This document shows positions 53,296-64,000 of a stretch of 64,000 bases of DNA, one piece after another (the stretch's first letter is position 1; each line of letters begins with the position of its first letter). A model generated the notes under the pieces. That model was not told where the DNA came from and ran no database searches. It saw only the letters and a program-made list of their open reading frames with translations. The position numbers and the translations under genes are program-made. This DNA comes from Isoetes taiwanensis (lineage: Eukaryota; Streptophyta; Lycopodiopsida; Isoetales; Isoetaceae): contig JAJEKV010000017.1 in NCBI GenBank assembly GCA_021234155.1, forward strand, positions 18,734,372 to 18,798,371, read 5' to 3'.

Positions 53296-56079
53296 ACATA
53301 ATTGTCAAGTTTATTATCCTAAGCTGGTTGTGTTGTCTCTGGCTGCAGTTCATATTAATGGTGATATATACCTCAAAGGTAATGAATGGAGCGATAAAGA
53401 TGTTAGTGCATTCAAGCATAATAGGATAAAACTCGTGTACCATTCTCCTTTAAGGCACAGATATACAAGATAGTAATTTCTATAGTCTATCGCCCCTTCC
53501 CCTAGTCTTCCAAGAATGACTTTTTAAGATGTTAACTTATTGTTCATCCATCCCCATTGTTGGGTAAATGCAACTACTTTTACTCTTCTCTACAATGTTG
53601 TTTCGGCCAGAAAGGATACATTGTACAATTGTTGTTTCAAAAAGTCATATACATTTCCCATGTGCCTTCATTTATATTGCCGTCTAGTTCACGTCCTTGT
53701 TCAAACATGCCATTGTTTCTTCAAATTCCAACGGTTAGAGTTACATAGATAAAAAAAATATGCTACATTGTACAGGCATTTGCATGCTACATGAGATACA
53801 AAACAAAGACGATCAAAGGCTTCAGGAACCCTTGTGCACTTCTTGTACTTTTTAAAGTCGGTTGGTGTATTCTTATTATGCTAGATATAGAAGCCTACTT
53901 TGAGCACAATGACAATAAGATCATTGTGCAAGTTGATGTTGTGGTTTGTGCAAACTTCTGTGATACTATCTATCTCTACGTATGCATCTTTGTTTATGAT
54001 GGCATTTTCATTTCTATTACATCTAAGGCACCATAAGTCTATGCATGTCATCAATTTCTCATGTGTCTTATTCTATGTAATAATGGGATTGCCCAAGTTA
54101 TTTTCCTCGTGCCTTCCAGAATAAAAGATTCCCTCGATTACTACTGTAACAAACAAGATACTAATGTTCAATATTTGACTTAAACTTCCTTTTTCTATGA
54201 TTCCTATATTTAGGAATATGCCTGTCCTTGCATTATAGTTATGTTCAATTCAAAGCATATGTTTGTCTACTACATATTTTGAAAGGCCCCTATAGAGATG
54301 TACATAACATCCCTACACAATTCCCAAAGGCCCCGAAGGGGCTAATTTTTTTTTAAGTGAATATTTTTAAATTAAAATACCCCTGAAACCTCCTTTGGGT
54401 TGGGTGCACACAAGGGGTGATGTAGGGCAGCGAGAGCCACTTTTGTACTCCCGAAAATTGTATAGTACATGTAGAAAATCAACACCATCTAGTACATTGC
54501 CCGCAAATCTTATAGTATTTCGTAAACTTCGTTATAGTACACCAAAACTTGTACAAGCATACCCCACAAACGAGAATCGCTATCTACAGTCTAGATCGAG
54601 GAATAACTAGCAAATATGCCCATCCAATAGCTCTCGATGCCGAGAGTCACCCCCCGTGTGAATATATATAATTTAAAAGGTTGGATGTAATAGTTTGTGT
54701 TAACTAGAGTGGACTAAACGTCTGTTTTGTATAGCTTCATCATTTATCGTACTTTCTCCCAATTCCCTCTAGTGCAATATGTCTAATCTCCCTCAAAGAT
54801 TTGTTACCCTTTGAGGCAGGTTTCTGTGGGGGAGAAGGACGGCGTGTGGGAGGAGAGATTGTTTCTATAAATTAATATTAACTGCCATGGAAGCTAGTCT
54901 TTAAGAACCATCAGGAATCCTTCACATCATTCTGACTTTATACAGATATTGCACATTGATTGTGAGTCAAACCACCCCAAGTTAGAACTAAAGAGCCGTC
55001 GGATAAATTTCTTATATACGTAGTTTTTATTTTTATTATTTATTTTATTTCTTAATGCAAGCTCCTAATTCTATTTTTTCTTATGTTTACTTTGGATGTC
55101 TTCCATGTGTTGTGGTCTCACTACTTATGCTCCACATCAGTGACCATTAATTGACCAACTTCATGAAGTTTACATTTTTTATTATACAGACACCATATAG
55201 AATGGAAGATACTATTTGACATGGGCATATGGAAGCCTCTATTTATCCTCTACTTAAGCGTAATGTCGAGCATATATACACTAGTCATTCTTATACGCGT
55301 TTTTATTCGTGGCTCCACTAGCACATTATGAGAATATTTTGTGTTGAGTTTTGTAATGGTTGCACGTCTTATAGACGTGATGAAGGGGGTTCACGTCCCC
55401 TTTTAATTAACCAACAACCTCTTGAATGTCGAGATTATAGCAAATCCGGTAGGCAACCTAGTTATCAAGCTCAATGTTGGGCGAACTTCGAGAAACACTA
55501 GAAACCAACCAGTCGAATTTGAAATTTTTTGGGTGAAGTTTCTCTTGGTTTTATGTTATATATAAGACAGTTGGAAGTTATGGTTCTAAACACAAGATAT
55601 CCAAAGTAATTATAGGAAATTTTTCAATGGGACCTAAAGAGTTTGCCCAACATTGATGAAGATGATGACTGGCGGAACAAAGATGATGCTAGCTGATAAG
55701 CTGCAATCAATGCTCCAGATCAATGGATGCACCAAGCTTGCCAGTTAAGGTCTAATAAGCACATTAATAAGGGTGCACTCTCATGGAGCAGAATCTGACT
55801 TCAACTGGTCGAGATCAGGTCTGATGATTCCCATGAGTGGCCGGACTTGGATAGGGATGACAAATTGAGTTCCATTGAAATCAAGTGTTGCAGGGAAGAC
55901 TTTGGCTTTGAATTGAGCTTCAAAATTTGAAGTCGGGTAATCCTCCATGGGAACGTGCCCTAAGCAGGTGCCCTAGAAATATTTCATTCAGAAATTTTAG
56001 ACATGGATATTTCTGAAATATTTTAGACATGGATATTTCCAGAAATTGCATGACATGGATATTTCAGATGGGAACGGCA
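53296..56079. other. Intergenic region upstream of the synaptotagmin gene
   Basis: No gene is supported in 2.8 kb. The sequence is AT-rich with short frames. A 14-bp motif, GACATGGATATTTC, occurs three times at about 56001-56068. A segment at 54270-54660 has GGCCCCGAAGGGGC and several ATAGTA runs, with no clear ends. Confidence 0.5.
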
Positions 56080-56340
56080 TCAGCCAATCATATTGTCGCA
56101 CACCGGATGCCGTCCATTTTTCGAAAATACCGCGGGCACGACTAGAGCACTCTGCTGCTTGAAGCCCGCCGGAGCTGTCCAATTCACGAATTCCTTGAAA
56201 ATTCTGGTCGTTGGCTTCTCATAAATGTATCTGTTCTTATTCGCGCCGCAACTGACACTTGGATTATTCGGTGGAAGTTTCATCAAGCCCTTGAAATCAC
56301 GCAAGAAAGGTGATTCTATGTCTTTGTAGAAGCTAAGCAA
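56080..56340 (-). CDS. Possible small divergent ORF of 86 residues
   Basis: A minus frame (MLSFYKDIESPFLRDFKGLM ... NTGF-free, ending HPVCDNMIG) lies head to head with the synaptotagmin gene, 210 bp from its start. Base composition is richer in GC and CpG than the surroundings, as for a real exon, but no family was recognised and it may be chance or a relic. Confidence 0.2.
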   Translation of the reverse strand: MLSFYKDIESPFLRDFKGLMKLPPNNPSVSCGANKNRYIYEKPTTRIFKEFVNWTAPAGFKQQSALVVPAVFSKNGRHPVCDNMIG

Positions 56341-56550
56341 TGCATGTTTTCAGATTAAAGAATCTAACTAAATTTTAAGAGATTTCGTTATCCCAGATTG
56401 AATATTCAGGTTCTTGAGCTCTCATCCTGATCAGTTCAAATTTGTAGATTAGTTGTACGTTTCTATAATGGCGGAGCTTATTCGATACTTAATATTTTCT
56501 GGGCGCCTTCTGGAGTTCGCGAAGGAGTATTGACAGCGGGGACGCAGAAA
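56341..56550. promoter_or_regulatory. Presumed promoter and 5' UTR of the synaptotagmin gene
   Basis: This is the 210 bp immediately upstream of the synaptotagmin start codon. No clear TATA element or other motif was found. The call rests on position only. Confidence 0.35.
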
Positions 56551-59500
56551 ATGGCTTTAATCTCAGGCATTGTACTGGGATTTCTCTTTGGTTTGATAGT
56601 GGCGATGGTTTTCATAATTTCGGAAAACAAGCGATCCAAGTCGAGAAAAGAACTGGTTCGCATTTCTTATACTTGGAATTCATCTTGAAATACTTCAATG
56701 CAATCACACACCAAAATGCTACGTAGCTTTTTTATTGTTTCCGAACGCATGAAGGCATTCCATATCTTTCATTTGGCATCCTTAACTGGCGTGTATTTAA
56801 ACCTCATGCTTTCGCTAGACACTTGGAGGTTCGTGAGTTATGCAGAACCACAAAGAATGAAAAGCAGAACTGACACTCCAGTTTAATTAATAAGACCAAC
56901 CCAGTGTCATAAAAATATGTAAGATTATGTAGTCTGCAAGTAGCAACAAGGGTTTTAATTCTGTCATATTATGTCGTCCTGCTACAGGCATTTTCTACTG
57001 CAGTATTTTCAGCTCTGACTTTAGACGACATAAACAAAATTTTCCATAAGAATTCGACTCCACAGTGGATTACTTTCATGGAAAATGAAAAGGTAGAGGA
57101 ACTACTTCCCTTGCCCTTTCCTTTTCCTATGCCTATATTCAATTCCTTTTTTTTGCAGGTCACCTGGTTGAACCGTGAACTTAGAAAAGTTTGGCCATAC
57201 ATTGATCAGGTAATGATGCGAGGTTTTCTTTTTTCTGTTTATTATTTATGCATATTGATCAGTAGGCACATGCATTCAGTACTTCATTGTCCTTGGATTC
57301 TCAGTAACTGACCATTTCTTACACTCTTTCATACTTTTGTCCTTCTTATTAAGAATGTCTGTTCCACTATTGAGTATTGATTATACCTTTTACTTTCTTT
57401 GATTATTATACCTAGTTGTCTGCCATCAGAACTTGGATAAATGCACGTTTAGCTTACCTTTGTATCACCTGGGGTGTAATCCATTGCAGCTGGCATTGCA
57501 ACCCTAAATGCAGGTGACTTGGAGCATGTCTTAGAACTACTATCATAGTCAGTCTGTCCGAAGACCACATCTCTCAAACAATGCATATCAACAAAAGGAA
57601 AACTATATAAAAGAGCCGATCGCCTCTGTGCAAGATACCTTTCAAGATGCAGAAACAACTAGAATTATGTCTCTGATAATTCTTTTAGAATGATGTATTA
57701 GATAAATAAGACAATTTCCAGAACAAGGAGGACACAGTTTGGGAAGTTTGTACCATGATGACTACACGACGAAGGCAATGACTCGTGATAATGACGTGAT
57801 GGCATGCATGTCTTCCTGGCGCATGAGATGTACTCAACCTTTTAAGCTCAAGCAAAAAAGACTGATAGCTTGGCTATATCTCCAAACCGCAGAGAATTTC
57901 TACAGCTAATTAGGGAATTGGCCCTCTGTATCTTGCTGTAGAAAAGTTTTAAACAAAATTTGAGGATGTTTCATCATTCTGTTTAAAGAAGCAGCATTAT
58001 AATGTTGTTTATATTGTGAGTATAAGCTGTAAGGAGTCTCTTGCGCTGCCAACTCTGCTCCCATGCCACCCATTCAGACTCTTTCACGTGCCCATGCACA
58101 CACATATAGGTTTAGAACCCTATGAATTAATCTTACTTTTGTACATATATACTGACATTTTGCATTTACATAAGGTCTAACCAAAAAATGGCAGGCTGCA
58201 TCAGATGCTGCTAAAATAGTTGTGGAACCAATATTGGAGCAATATAAGCCAACAATGGTTACCTCTATGAAGTTTCAAAAGTTTACACTCGGCACTGTGG
58301 CCCCTCAGTTTGTAGGTCCACCTCTGACCTCGCTAAATTTTGGCTATTATATCCGTAAAACAATGCATATGTGTGAGATTGTTGCTCTTGAATTTAGCAT
58401 TGTAGTTGGATGCAGTGATTATTAGTAGCATCAAGCTTCATACCAACCTCATAGCAGAACATTCTAAAGGTCCATTTATCTTGTCCTCATAGTGGAATGC
58501 ATTCATGAAGCAGACATGCAGATACTCTACATTCTTCTATCATATATCGATCATGACCAGGAAATTGTGATTATCTTTTAGTCGATGTTCCTTGTGTGTA
58601 AAACAGCCAATGAAATATCTGGATAAAATTACAAGTCAGATAGCCATTTCTTTTCATGGTACTCAGTTCATGTCCTGGATTATGCACCCTACATAAGGCA
58701 CTTTTCAAAATTTGACAGTCTTGAATCCTTGGAAACATTCTAGTGTATGTTACATAGAGTAGAATTATCTCATTGCAAATTAGATGTTTTCTGGGGTGTT
58801 CCATCCAGAAAAAGAAAAGCTTTCTTGTCCAATTCATGATGCAAGGCACTTATGTACTTTCTGCATGAAAATACATTAGATTTTGCTCCCATGCATTATT
58901 CTTTTTTGCGTATACCCCTTTGTTCTTTGCTTTAATATGTGGACCATTACAACGCTTCTCTAATCACTTGTATTCAGGTGTTCGAATTGTTGATACGAAT
59001 GATGACAAGGAAATTGTTATGGAATTGGAGCTGCAATGGGACGGCAATCCTCGCATTGTGTTAGGTGTCAGGACTATGCTTGGTGTTTCTATTCCCATAG
59101 AGGTAGTAGCTAGTTGTGCATACATATACTCCTTATGGCACATAACCATTTTAGACGATCTGTTGATGGTTTGTATCCCATACATTTCTTACCTATCCAC
59201 TGTACCATCAAATGGCAGCAAAATTGTTTAACGAAATCATTGCCTACAGTACAGTTACCTGCATATTTCTTTCCTCTCAAGTATGTTTTGTTAAAATACT
59301 TGCTTAAACTTAATTTTGTGTTATTGGTCTGCTTTAGGTGGAGGATATTGCCATAACTGGCATTTTCAGGCTGGTTTTCAAACCATTAGTTGATGATATC
59401 CCATGCTTTGGCGCAATCATGTACTCTCTGAGGCAGCAAGTACATTTCTTCCCATAAATCATTCCAAGCAAAGGTAAAATCCCATTTGTGAGATTGGCTT

Positions 59501-61194
59501 ATACTTGTTACTGTTGTCCAGAAAAAACTTGATTTTCGGCTCAAAGTATTACGTGGAGATACTGCCTCATTTCCGGGACTGGCTGGAGCCGTTGATGTAT
59601 GGCAATTCTGTACACTCACACAGACACAAAAACACACGCACACACACACACACACTCTCCCAGAGATTCTAAGAATTGAACGTGCCTATGCAGGGAATGA
59701 TACGAACGGCAATTACAGACACATTATTATGGCCTATGAGGCAGGTGATCCCTATCTTGCCTGGGGATTATAGGTATCACTTCAATAGCTATTGTTATCT
59801 GTCACTTTATTCTATCTGTTACTAATTTTAGTTCGAATTGTTTTGTATTAGTAATTTGCAAGTACGAACCATTGGGAAATTAGAGGTCAAGTTAGTACAA
59901 GCAAAGGGCCTACTTAACATGGACCTTATTGGAAAATCTGATCCATTTGTAATGTTGTATGTCCGTCCAATTCGAGATCGCATAAAGAAAAGCAGAACTA
60001 TTGTAAGAAAGAGTTGACATTCTAATGATGTCTGGATAGCAAGGGTGGATTTGTAGTTTGATCTTTCCTTTTGCACGTTTTCAGAATAACCAGTTGAATC
60101 CAGTTTGGAATGAGCAGTATGTGTTTGATGTTGAAGACCTAAGGACACAGTACTTGGTAATACAAGTATTTGATGACGAGGGTTTGCAAATGCCAGAATT
60201 TATTGGTTGTGCTCGTATCCGTCTAAGGGCTCTCAAACCAGGCACACTCACAGAGTTTTGGGTTCCCTTAGTCAAGGATATGGAGAATGCTATAGAATTA
60301 AAAGATAGAGGGCAGGTAAGTAGGTTTATTGTGTATTTTAATTTTTTGATCTTACCATTGGATTGCTTTATGACATATCTTGACAAATGCAGGTACATTT
60401 AGAATTATTATATCGTCCTACTGAAGCACAGGATTCTGTTAAGTTATATGCTTTGACATCTCTCGAACGCGTGGTTAGCAGCAACATGAACAATACATTG
60501 AATTTTTCAAGAAGCTTACAGCCTACATCATACTATACACTATCACCCAGAAATGTGGACGAATTGACCCGGGGTGTTCTTTCGGTTAAGGTTTTGCGGG
60601 CAGAGAATTTGTCTGCCACAGATTTCGGAGGCAAATCTGACCCATATGTAGTTCTGCAAATGAAGAAAAAGAGTCAAAAGAAGAGAACGAAGGTATTTAT
60701 GCACTGCCCATAAGTATTTATGATGTTATACAAAATTGACATCGTTCTTTCATTCACCAAAAGGTGCTGTATAAGACTTTGAGTCCTGAATGGAATCAGT
60801 CCTTCCAATTTTTGGTAGAAGACGCTACTCGTGATATGTTAGTAGCTGAAGTATGGGATCATGATATATTCGGCAAGGTAGGTAGTGTCAACAGCTTTAT
60901 GAGTATTGGTTAAAAAAATCAGACTTAAAACCCTCATCATTTCAGAATTACATGGGAGGATGCGCCTTGACTCTCTCAAAGGTTCTTCACGAACGAAACT
61001 GCATGTTGGAGCAGCAATTGTCTGGGGTCACAAGTGGGAAGCTAGTATTACAATTGAAGTGGACGCCAGACGTCCTCCGAAGGTCCACCACATCCTCTTC
61101 TTTGTTCTCTGTTTTTATGTTTCTTTATTTTTGTTTCTCAGGCTTGAGTGCTCGCTCTGCAGATGATTGTTTCCAGCAAAGGACGTGCAAGTAG
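56551..61194 (+). CDS. SYT: Synaptotagmin/extended-synaptotagmin, SYT4/SYT5 type, 13 exons
   Basis: Exons 56551-56655, 56988-57092, 57159-57209, 58195-58315, 58978-59102, 59338-59439, 59522-59596, 59694-59773, 59852-60002, 60085-60315, 60393-60692, 60764-60877 and 60946 onward are all GT-AG and in frame. Residues 3-24 are one membrane anchor (GIVLGFLFGLIVAMVFII). The SMP lipid-binding domain (about 70-255) has VTWLNRELRKVWPYID, FTLGTVAPQFV, ELQWDGNPRIVLGV and IPCFGAI. C2A (about 260-370) has DLIGKSDPFVMLYV and FDDEG; C2B (about 440-560) has TDFGGKSDPYVVLQM and WDHDIFG. Plant members tether the ER to the plasma membrane and move lipids. The C-terminus is uncertain: read-through to 61194 gives about 600 residues, whereas splicing at CGAAG/GTCC to the AG at 61140 ends it after about 575. 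Confidence 0.93.
59610..59656. repeat. (CA)n microsatellite in synaptotagmin intron 7
   Basis: A CA-rich tract (CACACAGACACAAAAACACACG then nine CA units, in parts) lies between exons 7 and 8, just before the acceptor of exon 8. Confidence 0.85.
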
Positions 61195-62065
61195 CATCAC
61201 AGGGCGCCTCTGTATATTTATTTTTGATAGAAAATTGGTGGGCATTGGTTTTGTGTGTCACATTCAGAATCAAAATATCATTATATTCGTTAATGCCTTG
61301 AGACCCTTGTAAGTACCGCTGCATTGGGTGGGTTATTCTTCTAGAGTTGCATGTCAGTGCAAAATTTGTTGTTGTACCATGGTTGTACATTGTAACATTG
61401 GAACAAGTGGAAAATTAGTTGTAATAATGTGTCTTTGCTCCTTTGGGTTAAAGGCTGCTAGATCTCGACTTTGTGTCCAAAACTGAAAAAATCATGAAGT
61501 AAAAGGATATAAAGGACATGTTTCGTGACTATCACTTAAAGTGCATCTATCAAACAAACCTTTTCTTTTTTCATGCCTACCTCACACTAAGCTTTAAGCA
61601 AAGAATACTAAGGAAGATGTAGGAACTTTCCATTTCAAGTCATCTTACAAATAAGAAATGGAGAGGCTTTGGAGTTTGGATCATGCACATATTTGGGAGG
61701 ATATGCAACTTAATTCTGATTGTATCAAAAAAAGATTGCATCTTGAGAAGCAACAAGAATCTAAAATATATATAACGACTATCTCTCTTCGAAGAGATCC
61801 GATTGCAGCTCGATTGTAAGCGCATGAGCTGTATGTATCTTGAGAAGCTAGAACAATAGTAGCTCCTCAAACTCTTATTTCCAAATTTATCCAGGGAATT
61901 TGAGCCGAAAAGAAAATTTGAATGCAAAGATATGAACACGACTCTATATATGAAACCTCATCAAGAATGCAATGGTTTTATTTAGATATGAATAGAACTA
62001 TCATTTTAGGGAAAGGAGCACCATCTTTAGCTCTCTTCTTTCTTTATAAGCATTGATGTTTCTGT
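61195..62065. repeat. 3' flank of synaptotagmin, shared in inverted form with 43985-44940
   Basis: From the stop region to about 62065 this noncoding stretch is matched, reversed, by 43985 to about 44940, including GAATGCAATGG, AGCTCATGCGCATAC-like and GTTAATGCCTTGAGAC-like runs. It is the downstream part of the duplicated block whose coding part is the pseudogene at 43985-45332. Homology ends near 62065, which marks one duplication boundary. Confidence 0.8.
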
Positions 62066-62730
62066 CACAGGTTCTAGCCCATGGCCCACAAAGATACTCG
62101 TTAGCACGTTTATTCAAGAAGAGGCGTCGAACAATCGCGTCTATCCACACAAGTGCACGCGATCTCATAATTGAGACAGGATAATTGCACCGTGAACCAC
62201 GTGAGAATAGGATCTGTCATTGCTGTCAGATGGGAGTGATTGAGGATGAGTAATGTACTCTTCCACCGTGAACCACGTGAGCAAAATATGTTGGTGGATT
62301 ACACCTAATCAACCACTATATGTGATTTCGCAGATGCATGCAGTGGTCCTAGCATCGTATATTATAGACCACCTAGACCACATTGATGTCGTACTTTATA
62401 CACAATCCTCAGTACACTTATTACTATCAAGAATTTTTCCCTTCAAAAACCCTTCGAGGTGGAGGCTATGCACTTCATAATGCAAGCGACATGTGCCCAC
62501 ACAACCTACTCTTGTCAAGTAGCTAACTTACTAATGAAGACCATGATGACAATCCAAACATGTCGAGGAAGTCTCAAGCCTTATGTCATACTGATGTGAA
62601 ACCCAACACATGCATTTCATTGACCAAATAGAAATACTACTAGTCTCCTATCTACAAAGCTTACCATGCAAAGCCATTCCCATGCTATAATGCCAAATCC
62701 ATTAAATACCTTATGCATTTTATTGAGCTA
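62066..62730. other. Intergenic, with a short local repeat
   Basis: CACCGTGAACCACGTGAG occurs twice, at about 62189-62206 and 62264-62281. It contains a CACGTG G-box core. No gene is visible. Confidence 0.5.
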
Positions 62731-63290
62731 ACATTTTTTTTTTTTTGATGAACGTGGACCTTTATTACTCAAAAGAATACAAAGAGTACATGGGGGACTC
62801 AAAACCCAGTGGAGAAGATATCCACTAGAGCAACACTACCCACCACATACATAACATAGAAAAGCAGAGAATACAAATCACCATGAGCACAACTGTTTGC
62901 TATGAGTAGGTGTGAATCTGAAGATATTGCTCCCAAATGACACTTTTGATGTCAGCCTTCAAGGAAGAACATTTGTACGCCTTCACAATGCGACTACGGG
63001 CATCGCTAAGCACTTGCGTATCTGAAAAGAGCTGTCCCTTGAAGATGAGGAGATTTCGTCTCTTCCAGATGGACCAGATGATCCAAGCAGATGCTAAGTG
63101 GAAAGCCCTCTTTGCCAACTTGTCCCAAGAACTAGGATAGACTGACAATAGGACCTGCTGACTATTCAAGTCACAATGGAAAAGACTCAGAAGCCACTGC
63201 CAAGCAGGTCGAACATGGTGACACAAGAAAAAGCAGTGCTCACCACGCCATAACCAAGTTTCAAAAGCTCCTATAACTTCCCATGGCACA
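62731..63290 (-). mobile_element. 5'-truncated LINE 3' end
   Basis: The minus strand encodes the ORF2 tail after reverse transcriptase (62900-63289): WRGEHCFFLCHHVRPAWQWL and LASAWIIWSIWKRRNLLIF, the zf-RVT end typical of plant LINEs. About 150 bp of 3' UTR follow, then a poly-A tail seen as T14 at about 62731-62745. Everything upstream of the zinc-binding region is missing, the usual result of incomplete reverse transcription. No target duplication was identified. Confidence 0.8.
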
Positions 63291-64000
63291 TCTTATTTAT
63301 CTTAAAGACTTCTAGCTAAGGTTCTAATAACTCATATTTAAAACCCACTTTCCGTATCTTGTGATTAGATTGATACAACTATTACCACATCTCGGGGTCG
63401 CTAAAGTATCATAATTCATTTCATCAATAATTTTCCCTTAGTAAATTTACTTATTCAAACCATGCATCTCCACTTTGAATGATTTCACCCAGACCATCTG
63501 CAACTAATTTGCTAGCTACTACTGCTTGAGCTAGAGCCATGGCCCTTCTTATTTAGTTATTAGCAGGTTGATATGACAATAATGTAACAAAAGCACAATA
63601 AAGCAATGTAAAATAAATATAAACAATCCAAAAGACACAGAAGACGTCCAAGCCCGACACCATCGTGGCAGTTACCAGAAGGTCTCAATTCATCAAACTA
63701 AAATCTATTCAAGACAATTCGGCTTTATTAAGTGATTTCAGCATGTTCCAAACATGCCCAACCCATGCCAGAGGGATTATATTCTCAGACTCAATTTTTC
63801 CTACTCAAATCTCATAGTGGCTATTTTTGAAACAAATTATCATCCCTCTTAACAATTCCAATCCTTCTTATCAAATCATGCATAAATCTAATCATGGCAG
63901 CCTATGTACCTCAAATTTAATCAATCAAAAATCCCCACATGTAAGAAGAAGATTGATGCAATGCTTTGCAAGCTCTAGCCTCCTCAGCTGCTTTGATGCA
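63291..64000. other. Window end, no gene seen
   Basis: AT-rich sequence with no open frame of note and no recognised repeat. Confidence 0.5.

Noticed and set aside
53540-54124. Coding exons in frames near 53.5-54.1 kb
   Set aside because: Frames overlap in all phases and have cysteine/histidine-rich, unpatterned composition with no splice-consistent joining.

Overview
This window is nuclear DNA of a land plant. The evidence is five plant-type genes, most of them with many short GT-AG introns, set in dense Copia, Gypsy, LINE and DNA-transposon debris, with initiator-Met-tRNA primer sites next to the LTRs. The species cannot be named from the sequence. The roughly 13 kb average gene spacing and the very old, broken repeats fit a mid-sized repeat-rich genome; a non-flowering lineage is possible but unproven.

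Layout. 1-7.8 kb: a degenerate Copia element (A) with matching 5-bp target duplications. It is split by a 4-kb TIR-flanked insertion that carries an eight-unit array of hairpin-forming repeats. 8.2-11.2 kb: two head-to-head genes, an eight-exon SAM-dependent methyltransferase (-) and a three-exon DnaJ-type zinc-finger protein (+), separated by 168 bp. 15.1-16.2 kb: an intronless Golgi GDP-fucose transporter gene (GFT1/GONST4 type, -). 16.5-18.7 kb: a PIF/Harbinger-like element containing a short gag-only LTR element. 19-25 kb: relics, including a Helitron helicase fragment. 25.4-28.2 kb: a ten-exon CD2BP2/LIN1-type U5 snRNP gene (-). 29.5-33.4 kb: Gypsy and unidentified relics. 33.4-39.1 kb: a young, nearly intact Copia element (B, -). 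39.8-43.7 kb: two copies of a complex repeat that is also present at 18.7 kb. 44.0-45.3 kb: an inverted pseudogene copy of the 3' end of the synaptotagmin gene. 45.4-53.3 kb: an old Copia (C) interrupted by a 6.4-kb LINE whose ORF2 has an internal inversion. 56.6-61.2 kb: a 13-exon synaptotagmin/E-Syt gene (SYT4/5 type, +). 62.7-63.3 kb: a 5'-truncated LINE.

The five host genes are not a pathway cluster: they serve methylation (probably plastid), plastid-type zinc-finger chaperone function, Golgi GDP-fucose import, splicing and ER-plasma membrane lipid tethering. Only the methyltransferase and zinc-finger genes look co-regulated, through a shared divergent promoter. The most unusual structures are the hairpin array with co-varying arms, the internally inverted LINE with a duplicated ORF1 module, the gag-only element nested in a Harbinger element, and the inverted duplication of the synaptotagmin 3' end. 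Exon joins were made by eye from splice sites and reading frame; no alignment or database search was run.
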